In this document: positions 41,664-50,300 of the stretch, in pieces
How the letters are laid out: every line of letters begins with the position of its first letter
Numbering within the stretch: the first letter of the stretch is position 1
NCBI RefSeq assembly: GCF_023703415.1
Contig: NZ_JAGMTU010000008.1
Coordinates: forward strand, 56,773-120,772
Direction: 5' to 3'
DNA length: 64,000 nucleotides
DNA from: Microbacterium sp. USTB-Y
GTDB taxonomy: Bacteria; Actinomycetota; Actinomycetes; Actinomycetales; Microbacteriaceae
Translations under genes and position numbers: made by a program
Notes under the pieces: generated by a model
What the model was told of the DNA's origin: nothing
What the model saw: only the letters and a program-made list of their open reading frames with translations
The model's database searches: none

Positions 41664-42416
41664 TCAGCCGAGGTAGCCGCGGAGCGTCGCCGCCTCGGCG
41701 GCGAGGGACGACGGATCGTCTCCCGGCACGAACTCGAGCAGCGCATCGCGCGGCGGCAGTGGTGCGCTCTCGGCGGCCTCGGCGAACGCCCGCCACAGCC
41801 CGTCGCGGGCGCCCAGGGCGAGGCGCTCGGTCGACGGCCACCACGAGAACACGTGCACGGCCGAGACCCGGTCGGCGATCCGCCGGTACTCCGCGACCGC
41901 GACGTCGTCGGTCGCGGCGACGGTGGGCTGCCAGTACGTCGACAGGTGCGGGCTGCCGACCTCGTCCAGCACGCGCAGCGTCTGCTCCGCGTCGTCGGCG
42001 AGCGTGCGGCCGTGGAACTCCAGGGCGAGCGAGATGCCGCGCGCGCCGGCCTGCTCCGCCGCCACTGCCAGGGCGTCGATGGTCGCCGCGCGCTCCCGGC
42101 CGGTGGCGTCCGCGGATCCGATCCGCCCGGCCCAGACCCGGATCCGGTCGGCGCCGAGCGCCTCCGCCGCGTCGAGCACCGGGGCGACGTCCTCACCCGC
42201 CTCCGCCCGGAAGTACGACCCGTACGAGGCGACGGCGAGACCGGCGTCGGCCGTGAGCCGGGCGACCTCCGCCGCCCGCGCGACGTCACCGGGAGGGACG
42301 TGCACGTCGCCGCCCCACTCGATCGCCTGCAGCCCGGCGTCGGCGGCGAGCGCGGCGATCGCCGCCGGATCCAATTGCCGGAAGGTCACGGAGCACAGCC
42401 CCGGTCGGATGCTCAT
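41664..42416 (-). CDS. Sugar phosphate isomerase/epimerase (xylose isomerase-like TIM barrel), 1
   Basis: A 250-residue AP-endonuclease-2-type TIM barrel: start GLCSVTFRQLDP, AIEWGGDVHV, the SLALEFHGRTLAD metal-site strand, HLSTYWQPT, then SAVHVFSWWP near the end. Conserved metal-binding residues (Glu in LEFHG, His in VHVF) are visible. Members isomerise or epimerise sugars and inositols or cleave 3-keto-glycosides. It is the last gene of the Gfo-DUF993 set, separated from the previous TIM barrel by a 114-bp gap with a perfect inverted repeat. AAAGG lies upstream of the ATG. The function within the pathway is not assigned. Confidence 0.85.
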   Translation of the reverse strand: MSIRPGLCSVTFRQLDPAAIAALAADAGLQAIEWGGDVHVPPGDVARAAEVARLTADAGLAVASYGSYFRAEAGEDVAPVLDAAEALGADRIRVWAGRIGSADATGRERAATIDALAVAAEQAGARGISLALEFHGRTLADDAEQTLRVLDEVGSPHLSTYWQPTVAATDDVAVAEYRRIADRVSAVHVFSWWPSTERLALGARDGLWRAFAEAAESAPLPPRDALLEFVPGDDPSSLAAEAATLRGYLG

Positions 42417-42447
42417 GTGGTCAGCCTTTCACGTCGTGCGCGATCAC

Positions 42448-42520
42448 CCGCGAGACCGAACCTCCGTCGCGAGACGGCGGCGGAATCGCGCGGTCTCGCG
42501 GGGCAGGTTCGGTCTCGCGG
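42448..42520. repeat. Palindromic element of CCGCGAGACCGAACCT type
   Basis: A perfect 16-bp inverted repeat (42448-42463 and 42505-42520) separated by 41 bp that contain further CGCGAGAC-like and GTCTCGCG copies. It occupies the gap between the two TIM-barrel genes. Only copy of this type seen. Confidence 0.85.
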
Positions 42521-42530
42521 ACATCAGAAC

Positions 42531-43397
42531 TCAGGGCAGGTGCGGCGAGACCGCCTCGCCGAACGACGCGGCGGTGCGCTGCACCACCGCCGCCGGATCC
42601 TGCGCCCAGATGTCGGCGTTGAAGATCTCGACCTCGATGTCGCGGTCGTAGCCGGTCGCCATGACGGCCCGGGTCAGGGATCCGAAATCGATGACGCCGT
42701 CTCCGGGGTAGTGGCGGCTGAGCAGCACGTCGGCGGGCAGCGGCGTCTTCCAGTCGCACACCTGATACGTCGCGATCCGGCCCTCGCGGCCGGCGCGCGC
42801 GATCTGGTCGAGCACCTGCGGATCCCACCAGATGTGGAACGTGTCGACCGCGGCGCCGACGACCGCCGGGGCGAAGTCCGCCGCGATGTCGAGCGCCTGG
42901 CCGAGGGTGGACACGACGCACCGGTCGGATCCGAACATCGGGTGCAGCGGCTCGATCGCGAGCGTCACGCCCGCGGCGGCCGCGTCGGCGGACAGCACGC
43001 CGATCGCGTCGCGCACGCGCTCCCTTGCTCCGACGAGGTCGCGCGATCCCCCGGGCAGGCCACCCGCGACGAGCACGAGCACCGCGGTGGATCCCTCGGC
43101 TCCGGCGGCGGCCAGGGTCGCGGTCTCCTCGATCGCGCGGCGGTTGTCATCGAGCGCGGCGACGCGCTCGGGCCCCTCCGGCAGGGTGAAGAACCCGCCC
43201 CGGCAGTGCGTCGTGAAGCGCAGCCCGGATCCGGCGAGCATCCGCGCCGCCTCGTCGAGACCGACCTCGTGCACGGGCTCGCGCCAGAGGCCGATGCCCT
43301 GCACGCCCGCCTCGGCGGTCACCCGGAGCGCGGTCGCGAGGTCGGCGTACTTGATCGTGGCCTGGTTGATCGACAGGCGCGGGTCGACGGCGGTCAC
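42531..43397 (-). CDS. Sugar phosphate isomerase/epimerase (xylose isomerase-like TIM barrel), 2
   Basis: A 288-residue TIM barrel of the same superfamily as its neighbour: LSINQATIKYADL, GVQGIGLWREPVHEVG, TLAIEPLHPMF with the metal-site Glu, AAVDTFHIWWDP with Asp/His, and late RDIEVEIFNADIW with Glu. The start is GTG 43397, overlapping the DUF993 stop by GTGA, so it is translationally coupled. Actinobacterial sugar clusters often pair one Gfo/Idh/MocA dehydrogenase, a DUF993 protein and one or two such barrels. By analogy they may process a keto-sugar or inositol-like compound. Confidence 0.88.
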   Translation of the reverse strand: MTAVDPRLSINQATIKYADLATALRVTAEAGVQGIGLWREPVHEVGLDEAARMLAGSGLRFTTHCRGGFFTLPEGPERVAALDDNRRAIEETATLAAAGAEGSTAVLVLVAGGLPGGSRDLVGARERVRDAIGVLSADAAAAGVTLAIEPLHPMFGSDRCVVSTLGQALDIAADFAPAVVGAAVDTFHIWWDPQVLDQIARAGREGRIATYQVCDWKTPLPADVLLSRHYPGDGVIDFGSLTRAVMATGYDRDIEVEIFNADIWAQDPAAVVQRTAASFGEAVSPHLP

Positions 43398-44653
43398 GCG
43401 TCCACCCCGTTCAGCGCGAGCATGCCGTGCCAGCGCTCGCGGGCGAGCTCCGGATCCTCCAGGGCCAGCGAGGCGTTCGCGAGCTCGACGATGCGACTGA
43501 GGTGCGGCAGGCTGCGCGCGGAGTGCAGGCCGCCCACCATCTGGAACGCGGGCTGATGCCCGTTCAGCCAGGCGAGGAAGGCGACGCCGGTCTTGTAGTA
43601 GAACGTCGGCGCGGCGAAGACCTGACGGCTGAGCTCCTCGGTCGGCCCGAGGATCTCCCGGTACCGGGACGGATCCCCCGCGTCGAGCGCCTGGATCGCC
43701 GCCGACGCGACCGGCGTGATCGCCGCGAACGCGCCGAGCAGCGCGTCGGAGTGTCCCCCTCCGGTCGTTGAGCGAGCGAAGCGAGACGAAACGCGGCGCC
43801 CTTCAGACGACCGCGTTTCGTCTCGGTCGGCTTCGCCGTCCTCGCTCAACGACCCCGTGGTGTCGCCGCCGATCAGGCCGACGTAGTTGAAGTCGTCGCC
43901 GGTGAACATGCGCACGCCCTCGGGGAGCCGCTCGCGCACCGCGATCTCGGACTCCGCGTTCAGCAGGCTCATCTTCACGCCCGCGACCTTTCCCGGGTTC
44001 TCGGCGATGATCCGCAGCAGCGTCTCGGACGCCTCGCGCCAGTCAGGGGATCCGAAGTACCCCTCCAGCTGCGGGTCGAACGCGGTGCCGAGCCAGTGCA
44101 GCACGACCGGGGTGGTCGCCCGCTGCAGCACCGCCGCGTACACGCGCAGGTAGTCGGTGCGCGACTCCGCGACGCGGGCGAGATGACGCGAGGCCATGAG
44201 CACCGGCCCCGCGCCCTGCTCCTCGGTGAAGTGCAGCTGCTCGACATAGGCGTCGATCACCTGCGGCAGCGGGATGCGCTCCTCGTCGACGTGGTCGGTG
44301 TTCACCCCGACGACGACGGATCCGCCTTCCTCGCGCGCCACCTGGGCGCTGCGGGCGATCAGCTCACGCGTGGCCGCGGCGTCCAGGCCCATGTTGCGCT
44401 GCGCCGTGTCCATCGCGTCGGCGACGCCGAGCCCCCAGGAGTACACGTTGCGGCGGAACGCGAGCGTGGCATCCCAGTCGATGTCGGCCGGCTGCCCGGG
44501 GGTGTTGTCGGCGTGCGTCTTCGGCACCACATGGGCGGCGGCGTAGGCGACGCGGCTGCGCAGCGGCGCCGTCGGACGCGCGTAGGCGCCGGAGTCGTTG
44601 AGCTCGGCCTCGGAGGTCGCCCCGTCGGCCGAGAGGAGGCGGATCGTCGTCAT
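43394..44653 (-). CDS. DUF993 (dihydrodipicolinate synthase-like) protein with an in-frame repeat insertion
   Basis: A 419-residue protein; relatives I know are about 385. The N-terminal and central parts (RSRVAYAAAHVVPKTHADN, the GVNTDHVDEERIPL segment, and AGVKMSLLNAESEIAVRERLP with a Schiff-base-type Lys) and the C-terminal part (SDALLGAFAAITPVASAAIQAL, FYYKTGVAFLAWLNGHQ) are well formed. Between them, after NYVGLIGGD, lies a foreign-looking hydrophilic run of about 32 residues encoded by a family-1 palindrome (43763-43854). The frame stays open through it, so a full-length protein with an extra loop is predicted. It is probably a class I aldolase-like enzyme acting with the Gfo/Idh/MocA protein encoded 11 bp upstream. 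Confidence 0.88.
   Translation of the reverse strand: MTTIRLLSADGATSEAELNDSGAYARPTAPLRSRVAYAAAHVVPKTHADNTPGQPADIDWDATLAFRRNVYSWGLGVADAMDTAQRNMGLDAAATRELIARSAQVAREEGGSVVVGVNTDHVDEERIPLPQVIDAYVEQLHFTEEQGAGPVLMASRHLARVAESRTDYLRVYAAVLQRATTPVVLHWLGTAFDPQLEGYFGSPDWREASETLLRIIAENPGKVAGVKMSLLNAESEIAVRERLPEGVRMFTGDDFNYVGLIGGDTTGSLSEDGEADRDETRSSEGRRVSSRFARSTTGGGHSDALLGAFAAITPVASAAIQALDAGDPSRYREILGPTEELSRQVFAAPTFYYKTGVAFLAWLNGHQPAFQMVGGLHSARSLPHLSRIVELANASLALEDPELARERWHGMLALNGVDA
43763..43854. repeat. Family-1 palindromic element inside the DUF993 coding sequence
   Basis: GGTCGTTGAGCGAGCGAAG at the left is mirrored by CTCGCTCAACGACC at the right; inside are GAGACGAAACGC and GCGTTTCGTCTCG. This is the complete 92-bp form of the element found between convergent genes elsewhere. 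Here it lies within an open reading frame. Confidence 0.92.
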
Positions 44654-44664
44654 CGGATCCGCCC

Positions 44665-45828
44665 TCAGTCCAGGATCAGCGCGGGCAGCGCGATCTTGCG
44701 TCCCTCGGCGGAGGACTGCAGGCCCGCCTCGGCGAGCTGCACTCCGCGGGCCCCGGCGAGCAGGTCGAAGGCGTAGTCGGTGCCGAGCACGTAGGAGGCG
44801 AGGTACTCCTCCCACTGCTGGCGGAAGCCGTTGAGGAAGACGTCGTTCACGGGCACCTCGGCCCAGTCCGCGTCGTAGTCGTGCTCGTCGGCGAGGTCGG
44901 GGTTCCACACCGGCTTCGGGGTGGCGTTGCGGTGCTGGATCTTGGCCCCGAACAGACCCACGACGGCAGACCCGTGCGTGCCGTCGACCTGGAACTCGAC
45001 GAGCTCGTCGCGGTTCACGCGCACGGTCCAGCTGGAGTTGATCTCGGCGACGATGCCGCCCTCGAGCTCGAAGATGCCGTACGCGGCGTCCTCGGCGGTG
45101 GCGGTGTAGTGCTCGCCCTTCTCGTCCCAGCGGTCGGCGATGTGCACGGCGGCCTGCGCATAGACGCTCGTGACCTCGCCGAACAGGTTCTCCAGCACGT
45201 AGTTCCAGTGCGGGAACATGTCGCTGATGATGCCCCCGCCGTCTTCGCTGCGGTAGTTCCAGCTCGGGCGCTGCGCCGGCTGCCAGTCGCCCTCGAACAC
45301 CCAGTAGCCGAACTCGCCGCGCACCGAGAGGATCCGCCCGAAGAAGCCGGAGTCGATGAGCCGCTTGAGCTTCTGCAGGCCCGGCAGGTAGAGCTTGTCG
45401 TGCACGACGCCGGTCTTCACGCCCGCCGCCTGCGCCAGACGCGCGAGCTCCAGGGCCTCCTCGACCGACTCGGCCGTGGGCTTCTCGGTGTAGATCGCCT
45501 TGCCCGCGGCGATGGCCTTGCGAATCGCGGCCGCGCGGGCCTTGGTCACGAGGAAGTCGGCGTAGATCTCCCACTGCGGATCCGCGAGCGCGGCGTCGAG
45601 ATCGGTCGTCCAGTCCTCGATCCCGTGCTGGGCGGCGAGCTCGGCGAGCTTCTGCGCGCTGCGGCCCACGAGGATCGGCTTGACCGTGACGCGGGTGCCG
45701 TCGGGCAGCTCGATGCCGCCCTGGTCGCGGATCGCGAGGATCGAGCGCACCAGGTGCTGGCGATAGCCCATGCGCCCGGAGACGCCGTTCATGATGATGC
45801 CGATCTCGCGGGTGCTGCTCTCCGCCAC
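44665..45828 (-). CDS. Gfo/Idh/MocA-family oxidoreductase
   Basis: A 387-residue NAD(P)-dependent sugar dehydrogenase: N-terminal Rossmann start IGIIMNGVSGRMGYRQHL (with a GVSGRMG variant of the glycine motif) and the hallmark TEKPTA after AIYTEKP, with KLYLPGLQKLKRL and a beta-sheet C-terminal domain. The family oxidises hydroxyls of sugars, inositols and glycosides. The start is GTG 45828 with AAGGAAG upstream. It heads an operon of Gfo, DUF993 and TIM barrel (with another TIM barrel after a repeat), behind two LacI-type palindromes. It presumably makes a keto-intermediate used by the downstream enzymes. Confidence 0.9.
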   Translation of the reverse strand: MAESSTREIGIIMNGVSGRMGYRQHLVRSILAIRDQGGIELPDGTRVTVKPILVGRSAQKLAELAAQHGIEDWTTDLDAALADPQWEIYADFLVTKARAAAIRKAIAAGKAIYTEKPTAESVEEALELARLAQAAGVKTGVVHDKLYLPGLQKLKRLIDSGFFGRILSVRGEFGYWVFEGDWQPAQRPSWNYRSEDGGGIISDMFPHWNYVLENLFGEVTSVYAQAAVHIADRWDEKGEHYTATAEDAAYGIFELEGGIVAEINSSWTVRVNRDELVEFQVDGTHGSAVVGLFGAKIQHRNATPKPVWNPDLADEHDYDADWAEVPVNDVFLNGFRQQWEEYLASYVLGTDYAFDLLAGARGVQLAEAGLQSSAEGRKIALPALILD

Positions 45829-45883
45829 GGTGCTTCCTTCCGTTCCGATGCCCGCCGGTCGGTCCGTCGTCGGATCCGATACG

Positions 45884-45897
45884 GGTAAGCGCTTTCC
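45884..45897. promoter_or_regulatory. LacI-type operator O1 of the Gfo/Idh/MocA operon
   Basis: GGTAAGCGCTTTCC, a palindrome with AAGCGCTT core, just downstream of the expected transcription start. A second site lies 34 bp away. Confidence 0.7.
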
Positions 45898-45906
45898 AGT
45901 CCTCTC

Positions 45907-45935
45907 ATCCTGACATGGGAACGCGCTTTCCGCAA
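45907..45935 (-). promoter_or_regulatory. Promoter and operator O2 of the Gfo/Idh/MocA operon
   Basis: On the minus strand TTGCGG (45935-45930), a 17-bp spacer and CAGGAT (45912-45907). Operator O2, GGAACGCGCTTTCC at 45918-45931, fills the spacer. With O1 downstream, the arrangement suits strong repression, probably by LacI regulator 3. Confidence 0.6.
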
Positions 45936-45972
45936 CCGACGGGGTCGCGCGGCCCCGGGTCCACTACCGCCA

Positions 45973-46229
45973 CAGGGGCACTCCGGCCACAGGGGCACTC
46001 CGCTCCCGTCGCAGGGGCCAGTCCGTTCCGGCCAGTCCGCTCCCGCCGCAGGGGCCAGTCCGTTCCGGCCGCTCCGCTCCCGTCGCAGGGGCCAGTCCGT
46101 TCCGGCCAGTCCGCTCCCGCCGCAGGGGCCAGTCCGCTCCGGCCGCTCCGCTCCCGTCGCAGGGGCCACTCCGTTCCGGCCACTCTGCTCCCCGTCGCAG
46201 GGGCCACTCCGTTCCGGCCAGTCCGCTCG
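45973..46229. repeat. 37-bp tandem array derived from a family-3 arm
   Basis: Units of about 37 bp begin CGCAGGGGCC at 46010, 46047, 46084, 46121, 46158 and 46196, with partial units at both ends. Each unit carries GCTCCCGTCGCAG or its GCC variant, which is the outer arm of the family-3 palindrome lying directly to the right. It is non-coding. Confidence 0.88.
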
Positions 46230-46341
46230 GGTCGCAAAAGATCCGCTCAGGTCGCAAAAGATCCGCTCAGGTCGCAGAAGATCCGCTCAGGTCGCAGAAG
46301 ATGTCGTAATTCGGGGGCCGGAACGACATTTTCTGCGACGG
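46222..46341. repeat. 20-bp tandem repeats and family-3 palindromic element, copy 3
   Basis: Four 20-bp units (TCCGCTCAGGTCGCAAAAGA and variants) from 46222 run directly into a family-3 palindrome: GGTCGCAGAAGATGTCGT at 46290 and ACGACATTTTCTGCGAC ending about 46339. The 20-bp units are amplified left arms of the same palindrome. Together with the 37-bp array these fill most of the 616-bp gap between LacI regulator 3 and the Gfo/Idh/MocA gene. Confidence 0.88.
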
Positions 46342-46367
46342 GAGCAACCGCGCCGCCCGCTCGAAAC

Positions 46368-46400
46368 GCGCGCCGCCCGCTCGAAGGCAGGGCGGCGCGC
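46368..46400. terminator. Terminator of LacI regulator 3
   Basis: An 11-bp perfect stem, GCGCGCCGCCC with its complement, around an 11-nt loop, 44 bp past the stop codon. No T-run; moderate support. Confidence 0.5.
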
Positions 46401-46444
46401 GCGACGGGGCCCCCTGGCGCTACGGCGCGACGGCGGGGGCGGCT

Positions 46445-47497
46445 CTAGGCGCTCGCGCGGACGATGAGCGACGGCATCAGCAGCGGCGGATCCGCGACGT
46501 CACGCCCCTCGACCCGATCGACGAGGATCCGGACGGCCCGCTCCCCCAGAGCGGCGAAGTCCTGCCGCACGGTGGTCAGCGGCGGCCGGAACTCGGCAGC
46601 GTCGGCGATGTCGTCGAACCCGACCACGGCGATGTCCTCGGGCACGTGCCGGCCGGCGTCGGCGAACGCGCGCAGCAGGCCCAGCGCCATCTGGTCGTTG
46701 GCCGCGAAGACGGCGGCGACCGCGGGATCGGCGACGAGCGCTTCGCCGATCCGGTGCCCGTCCGCCGCGGACCAGTCGCCGCGCAGGGGATCCGGCGCGG
46801 CGCGACCGCGGGCCTCGAGGGCCTCGCGCCAGCCGCGCTCGCGCTCGGCCGCCGCGAAGGAGTCCGCAGGCCCGGCCACGTGGTGCACGGTCGTCGCGCC
46901 GCGATCGAGGAGGTGCGCCGTCGCCGCGCGCGCTCCCGCCGCGTGGTCGGTGCCGATCACCGTGAACCGCGGGTCGGCAGGGGCGTCGACGACGACGAGC
47001 GCCAGGCCGGCGGGATCCGCGTCGCGGGCCAGCGCGGATGCCTCGTTCAGCACGATCGCGCCGTCGACGTCCTGATCGTGCAGGCGGTCGAACGCGTCGA
47101 CGATCCGGCCGTCCGCGCCCAGGGTGACGAGGGCGAGAGCGTAGCCGCGGACCTCCGCCGCCTCGGCCACCGCCTGCAGCATGCGCGAGTTGCCGACCGT
47201 GGCGAGGGTCTGCGCCACGACGCCGATCGTCATCGACCGGCCGGTGCGCAGTGCCCGAGCCGCGCGATGCGGACGGTAGCCGAGCTCGGCCATCGCGGCC
47301 TCGACCCGTTCCCGCGTGGCCGGATCCACCCGGGGGCTGTCATTGACGACGCGCGAGACCGTCTGGCCGGAGACGCCGGCGCGCGCGGCGACCATCGCCA
47401 TCGACACGCGGCCGCTGGGCTTCGGCCCTCGACGGCGGCCGGGGGTTCCGTCGGCGATCAGGCGCAGCTCATCGAGCTCGTCGTCGTGCTTCGGCAT
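46445..47497 (-). CDS. LacI-family transcriptional regulator (3)
   Basis: A 350-residue repressor. A 30-residue basic leader (GTPGRRRGPKPSGR) precedes the HTH SMAMVAARAGVSGQTVSRVVND (about 32-53) and hinge YRPHRAARALRTGRS; the ligand domain ends VGFDDIADAAEFRPPLTTVRQD. GAGAGG precedes the ATG. It is divergent from galT and transcribed towards the Gfo/Idh/MocA operon. Palindromes with AGCGCT cores lie upstream of both it (47514-47526) and that operon, so it probably controls both. It could also act on galT, whose promoter is adjacent. The effector is unknown. Confidence 0.92.
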   Translation of the reverse strand: MPKHDDELDELRLIADGTPGRRRGPKPSGRVSMAMVAARAGVSGQTVSRVVNDSPRVDPATRERVEAAMAELGYRPHRAARALRTGRSMTIGVVAQTLATVGNSRMLQAVAEAAEVRGYALALVTLGADGRIVDAFDRLHDQDVDGAIVLNEASALARDADPAGLALVVVDAPADPRFTVIGTDHAAGARAATAHLLDRGATTVHHVAGPADSFAAAERERGWREALEARGRAAPDPLRGDWSAADGHRIGEALVADPAVAAVFAANDQMALGLLRAFADAGRHVPEDIAVVGFDDIADAAEFRPPLTTVRQDFAALGERAVRILVDRVEGRDVADPPLLMPSLIVRASA

Positions 47498-47513
47498 CGT
47501 TCCGCCTCTCCCC

Positions 47514-47526
47514 CGGAGCGCTTCCG
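47514..47526. promoter_or_regulatory. Candidate LacI operator between LacI regulator 3 and galT
   Basis: CGGAGCGCTTCCG is a near-palindrome with AGCGCT core, related to GGTAAGCGCTTTCC at 45884. It is 17 bp before the LacI ATG and 20 bp from the galT -35. Confidence 0.5.
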
Positions 47527-47545
47527 CGCACCGAACTCAGGATTG

Positions 47546-47575
47546 TTGACGCTATCACGCCGCGTGCCCTATCGT
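47546..47575 (+). promoter_or_regulatory. galT promoter
   Basis: TTGACG (47546-47551), an 18-bp spacer and TATCGT (47570-47575). The expected transcription start coincides with the GTG at 47582, so the message is probably leaderless. Confidence 0.7.
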
Positions 47576-47581
47576 GTTTAC

Positions 47582-48906
47582 GTGAACATGGAATCGGATC
47601 CTGAGTTCGGCGTCCCCGCGGAACCCGCCGCGTTCGGCACCCCCGCGGGACCCACCGCCAACGGCACCCCCGCGGAGCCCGCCGCCAACGTTCCCTCGAA
47701 CGGCGCACCGAACCCGGCCCCCGAAAGCCCGGACGCCGTGCTCTCGGTCACGCCGCTCGGGGCGGGCGTGGTCCGGCGCACCACGGTGCTCGCTGACGGC
47801 CGCGACCTCGTGTATTACGACGATCGCGGCACCGCCCTCGGAACGGAGCGCCGGGTCGACGCGCGCATCCTCGACCCGCGTCCGGACACCGCGGCGATGC
47901 GGCAGGACGTGCTCACGGGCGACTGGATCACGTTCGCCACCCGCCGCCAGAACCGCGTGATGATGCCGAGCACGGACGCGGATCCGCTCGCCCCGCAGTC
48001 GGCGACGAACCCGTCCGAGGTTCCGTCGCGCTACGACGTCGCCGTGTTCGAGAACCGCTCCCCGTCGTTCGGGCCCGCCCTCGCCGCCGCCGTCGGCACC
48101 GCACCCGCCGCGATCGACCCGCCGCACGGCCTCGCCGACCTCGAGGAGGTCGGGCTGGAGCGCACCCGCACCAGCGTCGGCCGGTGCGAGGTCGTCTGCT
48201 TCAGCCCCGAGCACGCCGGATCCTTCGGCACCCAGTCGGTCACCCGTGCCCGCACGGTGATCGAGGCCTGGGCCGACCGCACGGCCGTGCTGTCCGCCCT
48301 GCCCGGCATCGAGCAGGTGTTCCCGTTCGAGAACCGCGGCGAGGCCATCGGCGTGACCCTGCCGCATCCGCACGGGCAGATCTACGCCTACCCCTACGTA
48401 ACCCCGCGCACGCAGCGGCTGCGCGAGAGCATCGCCCGCACCGGCGGTGACCTGTTCGCGCGGATCCTCGAGACGGAGCAGGCCTCGGAGCGGGTCGTGC
48501 TGCAGGGCGAGCACTGGACGGCGTTCGTGCCGTTCGCCGCGCGCTGGCCGCTGGAGGTGCAGCTGCTCCCGCACCGGCAGGCGCCCGACTTCGCGGCGCT
48601 GAGCGACGCGGAGCGCGACGAGCTCGCCCCGCTCTACCTGCGCCTGCTGCGCGGTGTCGATGCCCTGTACGAGACCCCGACGCCCTACATCGCGGCCTGG
48701 CACCAGGCCCCGGTCCACGTGGGCCGCGACACGATCCGGATGCGGCTCGAGCTGACGAGCCCCCGTCGCGCCGCCGACAAGCTGAAGTTCCTGGCCGGAT
48801 CCGAATCCGCCATGTCCGCGTGGACCGCCGAGATCCTGCCCGAGGAGGCGGCCGCGCGCCTGCGCGACGCGATCGCCTCCGTGCCCGTCCCCGCCGAGGA
48901 GACCCG

Positions 48907-48910
<4 letters not shown>
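47582..48910 (+). CDS. galT: Galactose-1-phosphate uridylyltransferase
   Basis: A 442-residue GalT. The nucleophilic histidine lies in LPHPHGQIYAYP, preceded by VFPFENRGEAIGVT; the C-terminal IAAWHQAPV and RMRLELTSPRR segments complete the HIT-like fold. It exchanges UMP between UDP-glucose and galactose 1-phosphate in the Leloir pathway. The N-terminal about 50 residues are a low-complexity Pro/Ala/Asn extension with imperfect repeats of GTPAGPTAN and GTPAEPAAN, absent from usual GalT. The start is the GTG at 47582 or the ATG at 47588; no Shine-Dalgarno exists and the -10 box is 6 nt before the GTG. It overlaps galK by four bases. Confidence 0.95.
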
Positions 48911-50151
<1,241 letters not shown>

Positions 50152-50300
50152 CCCGACGCCGGTTCTCGGGGCGTCGTGGAATCGCGCTCCGCCGCGGCAC
50201 GAGACGAGCACGGCGCTCTCGACGGGCTCCGTCTCGGCGATCCCCCAGCAAGCCCCTCGGCACAATGAGAGCCGCACGTCCACGCCCCAGAAGGAGACCC

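Noticed and set aside
42421..42530. Possible riboswitch or RNA in the gap between the two TIM-barrel genes
   Set aside because: The gap is explained by a perfect inverted repeat; no recognisable riboswitch core.
45905..46448. ORFs of Arg/Thr/Gly-rich repeats between LacI regulator 3 and the Gfo/Idh/MocA gene, on both strands
   Set aside because: They translate the 37-bp and 20-bp tandem repeats in several frames; no start signals or conserved domain.
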